From: Mycobacterium sp.
Lineage (GTDB): Bacteria; Actinomycetota; Actinomycetes; Mycobacteriales; Mycobacteriaceae
Reading direction: 5' to 3'
Assembly: GCF_002863225.1 (NCBI RefSeq)
Contig: NZ_PKEK01000039.1
Coordinates: forward strand, 293,432 to 357,431
DNA length: 64,000 nt
Shown: positions 35,648 to 43,287 of the stretch, in pieces
Numbering within the stretch: the stretch's first letter is position 1
How the letters are laid out: every line of letters starts with the position of its first letter
Program-made: the position numbers and the translations under genes
Notes under the pieces: model-generated
What the model was told of the DNA's origin: nothing
What the model saw: only the letters and a program-made list of their open reading frames with translations
The model's database searches: none

Positions 35648-36318
35648 GGTTTGCTGCTCCAGCCGGTGATGCCGATCACGATCATCCGCAATTGCTTGAC
35701 CGCGGTCTGACGGATCTCGTCGATCGCCTCAGGGCTCTGGGCGTCTTCGAGTGCTTCGGCGATCACGATCATCGAGTTGACGAACAGCTGTGCCAGCACG
35801 TTGAGGTCGTCGGTGCTCCAGGTGTTCAACCCGGGGAAGCGCGCCAGGTCGGTGGCCAGTTCGGAGGTGACCAACCGGAACTCGGTGCGAATGGCATACC
35901 GCAGCACGGTCACCCCGCTGGAGCGCTCGCGTCCGATGAAACGCCAGTGCTCGCGGCGCTCGGTGACGCTGGCCACCACGGTCTCGACCGACGACTCGAT
36001 CACCCGGCTGGGGTCGAGTCGGCCGGCACGAGCGCCGCGCAACATGTCTCGCAGGGTACGAAACGACTCGTCGATCAGGACCAGTCCGAGGGATTCCATC
36101 GACTCGAAGTGACGGTAGAACGCACCCGGCACGATGCCCGCTTCGCGTGTCACCTCGCGCAGGCTCAATCCGCTGAAACTGCGCTCGTCCAGCAGCTTGA
36201 GTGCAGCAGCGACAATGGCCCGCCGGGTCGCTTCTTTGCGTTCCTCGCGGGAGGGTCCTTCGCGGCTACGGCCGCGACTCGATCGGTGCGGCCGTGAGCT
36301 AGGCGCACGACTGTTCAC
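35644..36318 (-). CDS. TetR family regulator next to desaturase genes
   Basis: A 224-residue TetR protein. The helix-turn-helix is FSGLSLREVTREAGIVPGAF then YRHFESMESLG at about residues 45-75; the remainder is an all-helical ligand domain. GTG 36318 is used; the open frame continues far upstream inside the oppositely coded reductase, which is an artefact. Its start codon lies inside the palindrome TTCACTATGTGAA. In Pseudomonas the TetR-type DesT controls a divergent reductase/desaturase pair in response to acyl-CoA; the arrangement here is the same, so a DesT-like role is a reasonable inference. Confidence 0.85.
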   Translation of the reverse strand: MNSRAPSSRPHRSSRGRSREGPSREERKEATRRAIVAAALKLLDERSFSGLSLREVTREAGIVPGAFYRHFESMESLGLVLIDESFRTLRDMLRGARAGRLDPSRVIESSVETVVASVTERREHWRFIGRERSSGVTVLRYAIRTEFRLVTSELATDLARFPGLNTWSTDDLNVLAQLFVNSMIVIAEALEDAQSPEAIDEIRQTAVKQLRMIVIGITGWSSKP

Positions 36319-36326
36319 TATGTGAA
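36314..36326. promoter_or_regulatory. Candidate TetR operator
   Basis: TTCAC-TAT-GTGAA has perfect 5-bp arms and covers the TetR start codon. It lies 62 bases upstream of the divergent reductase ATG. A related half-site TGTTCACC occurs at the reductase start. Confidence 0.45.
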
Positions 36327-36387
36327 GCCTAACACAGACCAGGGTAAACCCTTGACGAGCTGGGCCATGTGGGCGCACGGTATACAC

Positions 36388-37443
36388 ATGTTCACCGAAA
36401 CTTTGAAGCGGCGGGTGCTGGGGTCCGACCTCATCAACCTGCTCACCGGTCCGCATGGCGTCGACCGGTACACCGAGGTGGTAGACCCCGCGTGGACGCG
36501 GGCCGAGGGCCGTGCCACGGTCGTCGACGTGCGACGGGACACTCCTCGCAGCGTCACCCTGGTGCTCGTCCCGAATCAAGCGTTCACTGACACGGTCGCC
36601 GCCGGGCAATATGTCAACCTCGCCGTCGAGATCAACGGCCGCCGGCACACCCGGTGCTACTCGCCGGCCAACGCCGAGGGCGCCTCGCAGCTCGAGATCA
36701 CCGTCGGCAAGCACCATGGCGGCCTGGTCTCGACCTTCCTCTACGAGCACGCGCGCCGCGGCATGGTGGTCGGCCTCACCGGGGTGGGCGGCGACTTCGT
36801 CCTCCCGACACAGCGGCCCCGCCGCATCCTGTTCGTGTCGGGCGGCAGCGGGATCACCCCGGTGATGGCGATGCTGCGCACGCTGGTCGACGAGGGTCAC
36901 CCGGGCGAGATCGCGTTTGTGCACTACGCGCCTAACCGTGCCGCGGCGAACTACCACGACGAGCTCGCCGCCATGGCCGGTGTCCGGGTGCTGCACGGCT
37001 ACACCCGTTCGGCCGGTGGTGACCTGGAGGGCCGATTCGGCGCCGAGCACCTCGCCGCGGCCATGACCGAGCCCGATGCCGTATTCGTCTGCGGTCCAGA
37101 GGCTTTGGTCGATGCCGTCCGCGAGCAGTGCCCGGACGCGCAGTCGGAGAGCTTCGTTCCACCGAAGCTCGACGTGCCGGCTGAACCGTCCGGCGGTCGA
37201 GTCACCTTCGCGGACAGCGCTGTCGAGGTCACCGACGATGGTCGTTCGTTGCTCGAGCAGGCCGAGTCGGCCGGACTGAATCCCGCAAGCGGATGCCGGA
37301 TGGGTATCTGCCACACCTGCACCCGCCGCAAGACCAGCGGCGTGGTTCGCAACCTGACCAGCGGTGCGGTGTCGACCGCCCCCGGCGAAGACGTGCAGAT
37401 CTGTGTGTCCGTTCCCGTCGGCGATGTCGATATCGCCCTTTAA
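36388..37443 (+). CDS. Ferredoxin reductase-type oxidoreductase with C-terminal [2Fe-2S] domain (desaturase partner)
   Basis: A 351-residue electron-transfer protein. The FAD domain has RRHTRCYSPANAEG, the NAD(P) domain has FVSGGSGITPVMAMLRTL, and the plant-type ferredoxin domain (about 265-351) carries cysteines in GCRMGICHTC and a fourth in VQICVS. This is the layout of Rv3230c, the partner of the stearoyl-CoA desaturase DesA3, and here too the desaturase follows directly. ATG 36388 is chosen for the family N-terminus; ATG 36322 is an unsupported alternative. It passes electrons from NAD(P)H to the di-iron desaturase. Confidence 0.9.
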   Translation: MFTETLKRRVLGSDLINLLTGPHGVDRYTEVVDPAWTRAEGRATVVDVRRDTPRSVTLVLVPNQAFTDTVAAGQYVNLAVEINGRRHTRCYSPANAEGASQLEITVGKHHGGLVSTFLYEHARRGMVVGLTGVGGDFVLPTQRPRRILFVSGGSGITPVMAMLRTLVDEGHPGEIAFVHYAPNRAAANYHDELAAMAGVRVLHGYTRSAGGDLEGRFGAEHLAAAMTEPDAVFVCGPEALVDAVREQCPDAQSESFVPPKLDVPAEPSGGRVTFADSAVEVTDDGRSLLEQAESAGLNPASGCRMGICHTCTRRKTSGVVRNLTSGAVSTAPGEDVQICVSVPVGDVDIAL

Positions 37444-37470
37444 GCCCGCAAGGGACTAGGAGGCTCCACC

Positions 37471-38577
37471 ATGTCGCAGCCCAAGATCGCCCTTACCGCC
37501 GAGCAGGCCGACGCGTTCGGCGCCGAACTCGACGCAATCAAAGAACGCGTGATGGCCGACCTCGGCCAGCGCGACGCCGACTACATCCGTCGCGTCATCA
37601 AGACGCAGCGCGGCCTCGAGGTCGGTGGCCGTGCCCTGCTGATGGCCGGGATTTTCCCGCCGGCATGGCTGGCCGGCACCGCCATGCTCGGGATCTCGAA
37701 GATCCTGGACAACATGGAGATCGGCCACAACATCATGCACGGCCAGTACGACTGGATGCGCGACCCGTCGATCCGCGGCCAGGAGTTCGAATGGGACACC
37801 GCGTGCCCGGCCGACCAGTGGCGGCACTCGCACAACTACATGCACCACACCCACACCAACATCGTCGGCATGGACCGCGACATCGGCTATGGCATCCTGC
37901 GGATGAGTGAAGACCAAAAGTGGCGGCCCTACTACCTGGGCAACCCGGTCTACGCCTTCCTGCTGATGGTGCTGTTCCAGTACGGGGTGGCGCTGCACGA
38001 AATGGAAAGCGAGCGGATCACCTCCGGTGAAATCCGGCTCGCCGACAAACGTGAAGTCCTGCAGGAGATCTGGCGCAAGACCCGCAAGCAGGTGCTCAAG
38101 GACTACGTTGCCTTCCCGCTGCTGGCCGGGCCGTTCGCCCCATTCGTGTTCACCGGCAACCTGACCGCCAACCTGATGCGCAACGTGTGGTCGTACATGA
38201 TCATCTTCTGCGGCCACTTCCCGGACGGCACACAGGAATTCAGCGTCGAAGAGACGGCAGGTGAGTCGCGTGGCCAGTGGTACTTCCGTCAGGTGTTGGG
38301 TTCGGCGAACCTGACCGGCGGCAAGCTGTTCCACATCCTGTCCGGCCACCTGTCGCACCAGATCGAGCACCACCTGTTCCCGGACATGCCGGCGCACCGC
38401 TACTCCGAGATCGCCGACGAGGTGCAGGAGATCTGCCGGCGCTATGGCATCCCCTACAACGCGGGATCGCTGCCCAAGCAATTCGGGACCGTCGTTCGCA
38501 AGATCGTCAAGCTGGCCATGCCGCCGAAGAAGCGCAGCGATGCCCAGCCGACCGAACGCGAGCGCGTCGCCGCCTGA
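37471..38577 (+). CDS. Membrane fatty acid (acyl-CoA) desaturase, DesA3-like
   Basis: A 368-residue integral membrane di-iron desaturase. The three histidine boxes are HNIMH (86-90), HSHNYMHH (119-126) and HQIEHH (near 295-300). Two hydrophobic segments lie before and between the boxes. It probably makes a delta-9 type double bond in acyl-CoA, using electrons from the reductase 27 bases upstream. AGGAGG before ATG 37471 gives a strong ribosome binding site. Ends in a positively charged tail. The operon is closed by a 16-bp stem hairpin. Confidence 0.92.
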   Translation: MSQPKIALTAEQADAFGAELDAIKERVMADLGQRDADYIRRVIKTQRGLEVGGRALLMAGIFPPAWLAGTAMLGISKILDNMEIGHNIMHGQYDWMRDPSIRGQEFEWDTACPADQWRHSHNYMHHTHTNIVGMDRDIGYGILRMSEDQKWRPYYLGNPVYAFLLMVLFQYGVALHEMESERITSGEIRLADKREVLQEIWRKTRKQVLKDYVAFPLLAGPFAPFVFTGNLTANLMRNVWSYMIIFCGHFPDGTQEFSVEETAGESRGQWYFRQVLGSANLTGGKLFHILSGHLSHQIEHHLFPDMPAHRYSEIADEVQEICRRYGIPYNAGSLPKQFGTVVRKIVKLAMPPKKRSDAQPTERERVAA

Positions 38578-38591
38578 CGCCTCGTTGCTCT

Positions 38592-38633
38592 ACAACGGAC
38601 CGGAACCGCGACACCGTGGTTCCGGTCCGTTGT
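38592..38633 (+). terminator. Terminator hairpin after the desaturase gene
   Basis: The arms 38592-38607 and 38618-38633 are exact 16-base complements with a 10-base loop. The hairpin starts 14 bases after the desaturase stop and is followed by GTTGAT, with no U-tract. Confidence 0.75.
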
Positions 38634-38656
38634 GTTGATCGGCTACGTTGCAAGCC

Positions 38657-39541
38657 ATGGTGCAGATGCCCGCGCTCGACGGTGTCGATCACAAGTACAT
38701 CGAGCTGGGCGCGGGCGTGACGATTCACGTCGCCGACGCCGGTCCCGCCGATGGGCCGCCGGTGATGCTGGTGCACGGCTTCCCGGAAAACTGGTGGGAG
38801 TGGCACGACGTGATCGGGCCGCTGGCCGCTGACGGATACCGCGTGCTGTGCCCGGACTTGCGCGGCGCCGGTTGGAGTTCGGCGCCCCGGTCGCGTTACC
38901 TGAAGAACGAGATGGCCGACGACCTGGCCGCGGTACTGGACCAGCTGGGTGTCGGGCCGGTGAAATTGGTCGCCCACGATTGGGGCGGTCCGGTCGCGTT
39001 CATCATGATGCTGCGCCACCCCGCGAAAGTGAGCGGGTTTCTCGGCTTCAACACCGCCGCCCCGTTCGTCAAACGCGACCTGTCGGCGATCCGCAACGTC
39101 TGGCGGTTCTGGTATCAGGTCCCGATGCTGTTGCCGGTGATCGGGCCGCGGCTGATCGCCGACCGCAAAGCGCGCTACTTCAGGATGCTGGCGTCCTGGG
39201 TCGGCGCCGGATTCCGGGTTCCCGACGACGACGTCGCGCTGTACGTGGAGTGCATGAATCAGCCCGGTCACGCCGTCGCCGGCTCACGGTGGTACCGGAC
39301 GTTCCAGAGCACAGAGCTGTTGCGTTGGCTGCGAGGCGAATTCGACGACGTGCGGGTCGAGGTGCCGGTCCGCTGGGTGACCGGCACCGAGGATCCGGTG
39401 CTCACCCCGGACCTGCTGGACGGCTACGCCGCGCACATCGACGATTTCGAGGTCGAACTGGTCGACGGCGTCGGCCACTGGATTGTCGAGCAGCGGCCGG
39501 AGCTGGTGCTGGACCGGCTGCGGAGCTTCCTGGCGTCCTAG
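38657..39541 (+). CDS. ephF: Epoxide hydrolase EphF
   Basis: A 294-residue alpha/beta hydrolase matching EphF (Rv0134) in position and motifs. HGFP oxyanion motif at 40-43, nucleophile D108 in AHDWGG, and catalytic His near 274 in GVGHWIVEQRP. The cap region contains the tyrosines expected for epoxide activation (RYFRM, SRWYRTFQ). It opens epoxides to diols. ATG 38657 is chosen over a TTG nine bases upstream. It converges with a TetR gene with one base between the stops. Confidence 0.9.
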   Translation: MVQMPALDGVDHKYIELGAGVTIHVADAGPADGPPVMLVHGFPENWWEWHDVIGPLAADGYRVLCPDLRGAGWSSAPRSRYLKNEMADDLAAVLDQLGVGPVKLVAHDWGGPVAFIMMLRHPAKVSGFLGFNTAAPFVKRDLSAIRNVWRFWYQVPMLLPVIGPRLIADRKARYFRMLASWVGAGFRVPDDDVALYVECMNQPGHAVAGSRWYRTFQSTELLRWLRGEFDDVRVEVPVRWVTGTEDPVLTPDLLDGYAAHIDDFEVELVDGVGHWIVEQRPELVLDRLRSFLAS

Positions 39542-39542
39542 C

Positions 39543-40160
39543 TCAGCCGCGATAGCCGAGCATCGCGATCGCGGCCTGCACGGCGGGATCGACGATGTCG
39601 CGCGGGCTGTGTCCGTCCTCGACCACCTGAGCCGTCAACTCGCGCAGGCCGCCGACCAGGATCACCGCCTTCGCCGGCGTCAACGGCGGCAGGTCGGCGT
39701 TGCGCATCGCGGGTGTGTCGCTCAGGTGCACGATCAGACTGGTCAGCAGCTGGGTGTTGCGCCGCTGCGACGGTCGCGCCGAGGCGTCCAGCGACGGCAG
39801 CTCGCGAATCCAGGCCAGAGTCAGCCCCGGCGTCGATTCGATGTGCTCGACGTAGGCCTCGACGGCTTGGCGGATCTGGGTCTGCCAATCGCCTTCGGGG
39901 TCGACGGCGTCGCGAATCTGCTCGCCGAGCTTCTCCGTGCTGGCGTGCAGCAGCTCGTGGAAACACTGCTCCTTGCCGGCGAACTGGTCGTAGAAGGTGC
40001 GCTTGGAGGTGCGGGCGTGCCGGACGATGTCGGCGACCGTGCTGGCGCGGTATCCCCGCTCGTCGATCGCGGCCGCGAGGCCGTCGAGCAGCCGCTGCCG
40101 GAACGGATCGACCCCGGTCGAACCGGCGGACGTCGCGTCGTCAGCGACGGTCGTGGCCAC
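39543..40160 (-). CDS. TetR family regulator (Rv0135c-like), divergent from cyp138
   Basis: A 205-residue TetR protein. The helix-turn-helix is YRASTVADIVRHARTSKRTF at about residues 37-56, followed by YDQFAGKEQCFHELL. GTG 40160 is fixed by a strong AAAGGAGG four bases upstream (40172-40165); a longer frame reaches into the promoter. It matches Rv0135c in position. The 111-bp region shared with cyp138 carries five GGTAC-type half-sites, so control of cyp138 and of itself is likely. The ligand is unknown, probably a CYP substrate. Confidence 0.9.
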   Translation of the reverse strand: MATTVADDATSAGSTGVDPFRQRLLDGLAAAIDERGYRASTVADIVRHARTSKRTFYDQFAGKEQCFHELLHASTEKLGEQIRDAVDPEGDWQTQIRQAVEAYVEHIESTPGLTLAWIRELPSLDASARPSQRRNTQLLTSLIVHLSDTPAMRNADLPPLTPAKAVILVGGLRELTAQVVEDGHSPRDIVDPAVQAAIAMLGYRG

Positions 40161-40195
40161 GTCGCCTCCTTTGACAACACCCCTTGCCAGCGCTT

Positions 40196-40243
40196 GGTAC
40201 CAGACGGTACCGTACCGGACAGAATCGTGGTACGGCGCGGTAC
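40196..40243. promoter_or_regulatory. GGTAC half-site array (TetR operator candidate)
   Basis: GGTAC or its complement begins at 40196, 40206, 40212 (GTACC), 40229 and 40239; three copies are full GGTACC. Two pairs are spaced exactly 10 bp, one helical turn. The array fills the centre of the TetR/cyp138 divergent promoter. Confidence 0.6.
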
Positions 40244-40271
40244 CGCGCGACGACGTTGGGAGCGCACCAGC

Positions 40272-41600
40272 ATGAGCACCGTCGAAACTCACGTGGCGCC
40301 GCCCGCCTCTGCGGCCTCGTTACCGCCTGGTCCTCGGATTCCAAAACTCCTGCAGGGCTTGGCATATGGCTTCTTGCGCAGACCTTTCGTGCATCTGGTC
40401 GCGCGCCGCTACGGGAACGTTTTCACCCTGCACGTGCCCATCTACGGCGCAATCATGGTGGTGGCGGATCCGCAATTGGCCAAGCAGGTCTTCACCACCA
40501 GCCCCGAGGTGCTGGGCAACATCCAGCCGAACCTGAGCCGACTACTCGGCCGGGGTTCGGTTTTTGCGCTCGACCGCGAGGATCACCGGCAACGCCGCCG
40601 GCTGCTGGCGCCGCCCTTTCACGGCAAGAGCGTCAAGAACTACGAGACGATCATCGAAGAGGAGACGCTGCGCGAGATCGCCAAATGGTCGGAGGGCACG
40701 CCGTTCGCCACTTTGCCGTCGATGATGCACATCACCCTCAATGCGATCCTGCGCGCGGTATTCGGCGCCGAGGGCCTCGAACTCGACGAGCTGCGGCGCA
40801 TCATCCCGCCGTGGGTGACGCTGGGTTCGCGGCTGGCACCGCTTCCGAAACCTTCCCGGGATTACGGGCGCTACTCCCCGTGGACCCGGTTGGCGGAGTG
40901 GCGGGCTCGCTACGACGCGATCGTCGACAAGCTGATCGACGACGAACGCGCCGACCCCTACTTCGAGGACCGCAACGACGTACTGGCGCTGATGCTGCGT
41001 AGCACCTACGACGACGGCACGGCCATGACCCGCGAGGACATCGGCGACGAGTTGTTGACTCTGCTGGCGGCCGGACATGAGACCACTGCGTCGACGCTGG
41101 CGTGGGTGTTCGAGCGGGTGAGCCGGCACCCGGACTTACTCACCGCGCTGACCGCCGAGGCCGACACCGAGGGCAACGAGCTACGCCAGGCGACGATCCT
41201 CGAGACGCAACGCAGCAGAACGGTTATCGACGCGATCGGCCGCCAAGTCTTTGCGCCGACTTACGAACTCGGAGACTGGACGATCCCACGCGGACACACC
41301 ATCATGGTCAGCATTTCGCGGTTGCACGGTGATGGCGAGTTGTTCCCCGAGCCGGAGCGGTTCGACCCGCAGCGCTTTGTCGGGTCCAAACCGCCCAGCT
41401 TCGCCTGGATTCCGTACGGCGGCGGCACCCGACGCTGCGTGGGCGCCGTATTCGCCAATGTCGAGATGGACGTGGTGTTGCGAACCATCTTGCGCCACTT
41501 CACAATCGAGGCCACCACCGCACCTGCGGAGGAGCTGCATGCCCGCGGCGTCGCCTTCACCCCGAAAGACGGCGGAAAGATCACGGTTCGTCGGCGCTAA
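40272..41600 (+). CDS. cyp138: Cytochrome P450 CYP138
   Basis: A 442-residue P450 corresponding to CYP138 (Rv0136). I-helix AGHETT (268-272 region), ExxR in ETQRSR, and heme-binding PYGGGTRRCVG with the thiolate ligand at C389. No membrane anchor, so soluble, needing ferredoxin and reductase from elsewhere. Its substrate is not established. ATG 40272 gives MSTVETHV; the frame extends upstream into the epoxide hydrolase region and is not used. A hotdog-fold gene follows after 11 bases. The divergent TetR and the ephF neighbour suggest oxidation of a hydrophobic molecule. Confidence 0.93.
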   Translation: MSTVETHVAPPASAASLPPGPRIPKLLQGLAYGFLRRPFVHLVARRYGNVFTLHVPIYGAIMVVADPQLAKQVFTTSPEVLGNIQPNLSRLLGRGSVFALDREDHRQRRRLLAPPFHGKSVKNYETIIEEETLREIAKWSEGTPFATLPSMMHITLNAILRAVFGAEGLELDELRRIIPPWVTLGSRLAPLPKPSRDYGRYSPWTRLAEWRARYDAIVDKLIDDERADPYFEDRNDVLALMLRSTYDDGTAMTREDIGDELLTLLAAGHETTASTLAWVFERVSRHPDLLTALTAEADTEGNELRQATILETQRSRTVIDAIGRQVFAPTYELGDWTIPRGHTIMVSISRLHGDGELFPEPERFDPQRFVGSKPPSFAWIPYGGGTRRCVGAVFANVEMDVVLRTILRHFTIEATTAPAEELHARGVAFTPKDGGKITVRRR

Positions 41601-41611
41601 GATCAGCGACC

Positions 41612-42064
41612 GTGACTGACCAGCTTGTCGAGATGATGAACGCCGCGCTCGGATCCACGATTCCGACCGCGCACAACATGGGCGTGCAAGTTGTCGAGGC
41701 CCGACGGGGCTTTGCCGCGGCGACCGTCCCCGTCGAAGGCAACGGGAACCACTTCGGCGTGATCTACGCCGGGGTGCAGTTCACCGTGGCCGAAATCCTG
41801 GGCGGCATACTCAGTTTGAGCACCTTCGACAGTGCCAAGTACTTCCCGCTGGTCAAGAACATCGACATCTCGTTCGTCGCGATGGCCAAGTCGCAGCTGC
41901 GAGCCGAAGCCAGCCTCGACGACGACACCATCGCCCGGATCGAGGCCGAAGCCGCCGAGCGCGGCAAGTCGGATTTCACCCTCGAGGCCACCGTGACCGA
42001 TGCTGACGGCAAGACGGTCGCGACCAGCCGCGGGCTGTATCAGCTCCGCGCGATCGGCGGCTGA
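41612..42064 (+). CDS. Hotdog-fold thioesterase-like protein (DUF4442/YiiD C-terminal type)
   Basis: A 150-residue protein of the DUF4442 or PaaI-like hotdog class. Recognisable blocks are MGVQVVEARRGFAAATVPVE, NHFGVIYAGVQFTVAEILGG and FPLVKNIDISFVAMAKSQLR. Members bind or hydrolyse acyl thioesters. Start GTG 41612. It lies 11 bases after cyp138 and is probably co-transcribed. The acyl substrate is unknown. After it, a 17-base sequence recurs at the end of msrA. Confidence 0.82.
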   Translation: MTDQLVEMMNAALGSTIPTAHNMGVQVVEARRGFAAATVPVEGNGNHFGVIYAGVQFTVAEILGGILSLSTFDSAKYFPLVKNIDISFVAMAKSQLRAEASLDDDTIARIEAEAAERGKSDFTLEATVTDADGKTVATSRGLYQLRAIGG

Positions 42065-42066
42065 CC

Positions 42067-42167
42067 CTCGACGCCGGCCCGCCTCGAGACAGCTGTCTAG
42101 GTTGTCCGCAGGCGGAAATCGCAGCCGTGGAATCTATCTCGCGGCTAACTCTCGACGCCGGCCCGCC
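42067..42167. repeat. 17-bp direct repeat around the msrA 3' end
   Basis: CTCGACGCCGGCCCGCC occurs at 42067-42083 and again at 42151-42167, 84 bases apart. The second copy is inside the msrA C-terminal codons. It may be a scar of a small duplication. Confidence 0.5.
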
Positions 42168-42663
42168 GCGGCAGCTTCCAGCCCGGGCGGATGAAGTGAC
42201 AGGTATAGCCGTTGGGGTAGTGCTGCAGGTAGTCCTGGTGTTCCGGCTCGGCCTGCCAGAAGTCGCCGGCCGGGCTGACCTCGGTGACCACCTTGCCCGG
42301 CCAGAGGCCGGAAGCCTCGACGTCGGCAATCGTGTCGAGCGCGACCCGGTGCTGATCCTCGTCGACGTAGAAGATCGCCGAGCGGTAGCTGGGGCCGACG
42401 TCGTTGCCCTGCCGGTTCTTGGTGGTCGGGTCGTGGATCTGGAAGAAGAATTCGAGAATGCCCCGGAAGTCGGTTTGCGCCGGGTCGTAGATGATCTCGA
42501 TGGCCTCGGCATGGGTGCCGTGATTGCGGTACGTGGCATTCGGTACGCGCGGGTCGCCGGTGTAGCCGACTCGGGTGGAAATCACGCCCGGCTGCTTGCG
42601 GATCAGGTCCTGCATGCCCCAAAAGCAGCCGCCGGCCAGAATTGCCTTGCTGGAGTCCGTCAT
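42145..42663 (-). CDS. msrA: Peptide-methionine (S)-S-oxide reductase MsrA
   Basis: A 172-residue repair enzyme reducing methionine-S-sulfoxide. The catalytic cysteine is C13 in GGCFWG. Other conserved blocks are [37 protein letters not shown] and YRSAIFY; the protein ends in [14 protein letters not shown]. Matches Rv0137c in position. Cytosolic. Recycling cysteines are not obvious near the C-terminus, so reduction may depend on an external thiol system. Divergent from the SnoaL/epimerase operon across 108 bases. Confidence 0.95.
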   Translation of the reverse strand: MTDSSKAILAGGCFWGMQDLIRKQPGVISTRVGYTGDPRVPNATYRNHGTHAEAIEIIYDPAQTDFRGILEFFFQIHDPTTKNRQGNDVGPSYRSAIFYVDEDQHRVALDTIADVEASGLWPGKVVTEVSPAGDFWQAEPEHQDYLQHYPNGYTCHFIRPGWKLPRRAGVES

Positions 42664-42749
42664 CTCTCGATTATTCCGTGTCCCGCAGCGCACTGCCAGA
42701 AGTGCCGGTCGGGCGTCCGCCGTTCGGGCCATTGCTCGACAAATTGCAG

Positions 42750-42763
42750 TAGAACGTGTTCTA
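42750..42763. promoter_or_regulatory. KstR-type operator match
   Basis: TAGAAC-GT-GTTCTA is a perfect inverted repeat and fits the KstR consensus TNNAACNNGTTNNA exactly. It ends eight bases before the GTG start of the SnoaL/epimerase operon. KstR is the TetR repressor of cholesterol-catabolism genes in mycobacteria. Confidence 0.65.
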
Positions 42764-42771
42764 GTTTCTGC

Positions 42772-43287
42772 GTGAGCCAGGTTTTTTCCCGGGATGAACT
42801 CGCTGCCGCGTTCGCCACCTTCGAGCAGACCGTGGCCCGCGCCGCCGAGACCAAAGACTGGGACCAGTGGGTGCAGCACTACACACCGGACGTCGACTAC
42901 ATCGAACACGCGGCCGGCACCATGAAGGGCCCCGACGAAGTGCGCGCCTGGATCCGCAGGACGATGACCACATTTCCGGGGAGCCACATGACGGAGTTCC
43001 CTGCGCTGTGGTCGGTGATCGACGAGGCCACCGGGCGGATCATCTGCGAACTGGACAACCCGATGCGCGACCCCGGTGACGGCACCATCATCAGCGCCAC
43101 CAACATCTCGATCGTCACCTACGCCGGCGACGGTAAATGGTCGCGGCAAGAGGACATCTACAACCCGCTGCGCTTCATGCAGGCCGGTATCAGATGGTGC
43201 AAGAAAGCAGAACAGCTAGGCACGCTTGACGATGACGCAGCCCGATGGCTGAACGAGTACGGCACACTCCTGGGAGGCCGGCGGTGA
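42772..43287 (+). CDS. SnoaL-like/NTF2-fold protein (Rv0138-like)
   Basis: A 171-residue NTF2-fold protein with [31 protein letters not shown] and [12 protein letters not shown]. This fold serves as ketosteroid isomerase-like, hydratase or cyclase. No catalytic residues can be assigned with certainty. Start GTG 42772; its stop overlaps the epimerase start by four bases (GTGA), so both act together. Position matches Rv0138. The KstR-type site just upstream suggests sterol-linked expression. Confidence 0.82.
   Translation: MSQVFSRDELAAAFATFEQTVARAAETKDWDQWVQHYTPDVDYIEHAAGTMKGPDEVRAWIRRTMTTFPGSHMTEFPALWSVIDEATGRIICELDNPMRDPGDGTIISATNISIVTYAGDGKWSRQEDIYNPLRFMQAGIRWCKKAEQLGTLDDDAARWLNEYGTLLGGRR

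Noticed and set aside
35644..37314. 556-codon version of the TetR gene
   Set aside because: The extra N-terminus lies inside the oppositely coded ferredoxin reductase. The TetR fold begins near 36318.
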